From: Candidatus Peregrinibacteria bacterium
GTDB taxonomy: Bacteria; Patescibacteriota; Gracilibacteria; UBA1369; LOWO2-01-FULL-3
Direction of reading: 5' to 3'
Length of the DNA stretch: 13,941 nt
NCBI GenBank assembly: GCA_014728975.1
Contig: WJKQ01000068.1
Span: 1-13,941 of the forward strand
Within the stretch, counting starts at the first letter, position 1, and each line of letters opens with the position of its first letter. Position numbers and translations under genes: made by a program. Below are positions 13,831 to 13,941 of the stretch, piece after piece. The notes below the pieces were generated by a model. It worked only from the letters and a program-made list of their open reading frames with translations, made no database searches and was not told the origin of the DNA.

Positions 13831-13941
13831 ATGTCTAAAAAATACATTTCAATTCAGGATGCCGCGGAACTTAGCAAAAAATCCATTCAAACAATCAGAA
13901 GGGCCATTAAGGCCAAAAATTTAAATTTCAGGAAAAAGAAG
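13831..13941 (+). CDS. Helix-turn-helix DNA-binding protein, N-terminal fragment
   Basis: Partial: 37 codons run off the window end. The protein begins MSKKYISIQDAAELSKKSI and continues with QTIRRAIKAKNL. This is a MerR/excisionase-like (HTH_17 type) helix-turn-helix, with ISIQDAAELSKKS as the first helix and turn and IQTIRRAIKAK as the recognition helix. It is basic throughout. It probably acts as a transcriptional regulator or excisionase-like factor. The start is set by the first ATG after the gap, which directly follows a 10-bp inverted repeat, so autoregulation is possible. The rest of the protein and any second domain are not visible. Confidence 0.65.
   Translation, partial: MSKKYISIQDAAELSKKSIQTIRRAIKAKNLNFRKKK

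Noticed and set aside
1..13941. CRISPR arrays, insertion sequences, rRNA genes, prophage genes
   Set aside because: I saw no regular spaced repeats, transposase motifs, rRNA segments or phage structural genes.

Overview
The window looks like part of a Candidate Phyla Radiation (Patescibacteria) genome, plausibly Peregrinibacteria or a near relative. I infer this from gene content and style: an AT-rich chromosome with GC-rich hairpins, a giant SLH-domain S-layer-type protein, a small three-pass membrane protein next to an ECF sigma factor, cohesin/dockerin surface proteins, no recognisable Shine-Dalgarno sequence at any start, and no TGA stop among ten complete genes. All genes read through with the standard code, so TGA is not recoded here. 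The taxon is an inference and would need a marker-gene search.

Layout. (1) 1-169: end of an unseen upstream region, a weak hairpin, and a strong terminator. (2) 170-3895, minus: 1241-aa secreted protein with three SLH domains and about six beta-rich repeats, probably the S-layer protein. (3) 3896-4611: 716-bp non-coding divergent spacer, T-rich on the plus strand, with a perfect 9-bp-stem palindrome near the S-layer start, a pair of 18-bp direct repeats exactly 100 bp apart, and a 40-nt element that recurs at 31-70, so the two copies bracket the S-layer gene. (4) 4612-6075: GT-B glycosyltransferase. (5) 6195-7950: an ECF sigma factor, a three-TM membrane protein and a small exported helical protein with a polybasic tail, closed by a terminator. 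The membrane gene lies in the same frame as the sigma gene with only the sigma TAA between them. (6) 7998-8072: tRNA-Glu(CTC), minus. (7) dnaJ, with a sigma-70-type promoter and a CIRCE operator. (8) A multi-pass membrane protein of unknown function, then tRNA-Lys(TTT). (9) A class I/II PLP aminotransferase with its own promoter. (10) A pair of surface genes: a secreted LTD-cohesin-FN3-dockerin protein (11528-13009) and a membrane-anchored cohesin-like protein (13069-13758), separated by an 11-bp GC hairpin. (11) The 5' end of a small helix-turn-helix gene whose ATG abuts a 10-bp inverted repeat.

How the genes may work together. Much of the window concerns the cell surface: an S-layer protein, a glycosyltransferase that could decorate it or its anchor polymer, an ECF module that could sense the envelope, and a two-gene cohesin/dockerin set. 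The most interesting candidate system is that last pair. A membrane-bound cohesin could hold the dockerin of the LTD protein, whose own cohesin would then be free for another dockerin protein or for chain growth. No catalytic domain of a classical cellulosome is visible here. The heat-shock gene dnaJ is under what looks like ordinary HrcA/CIRCE control.
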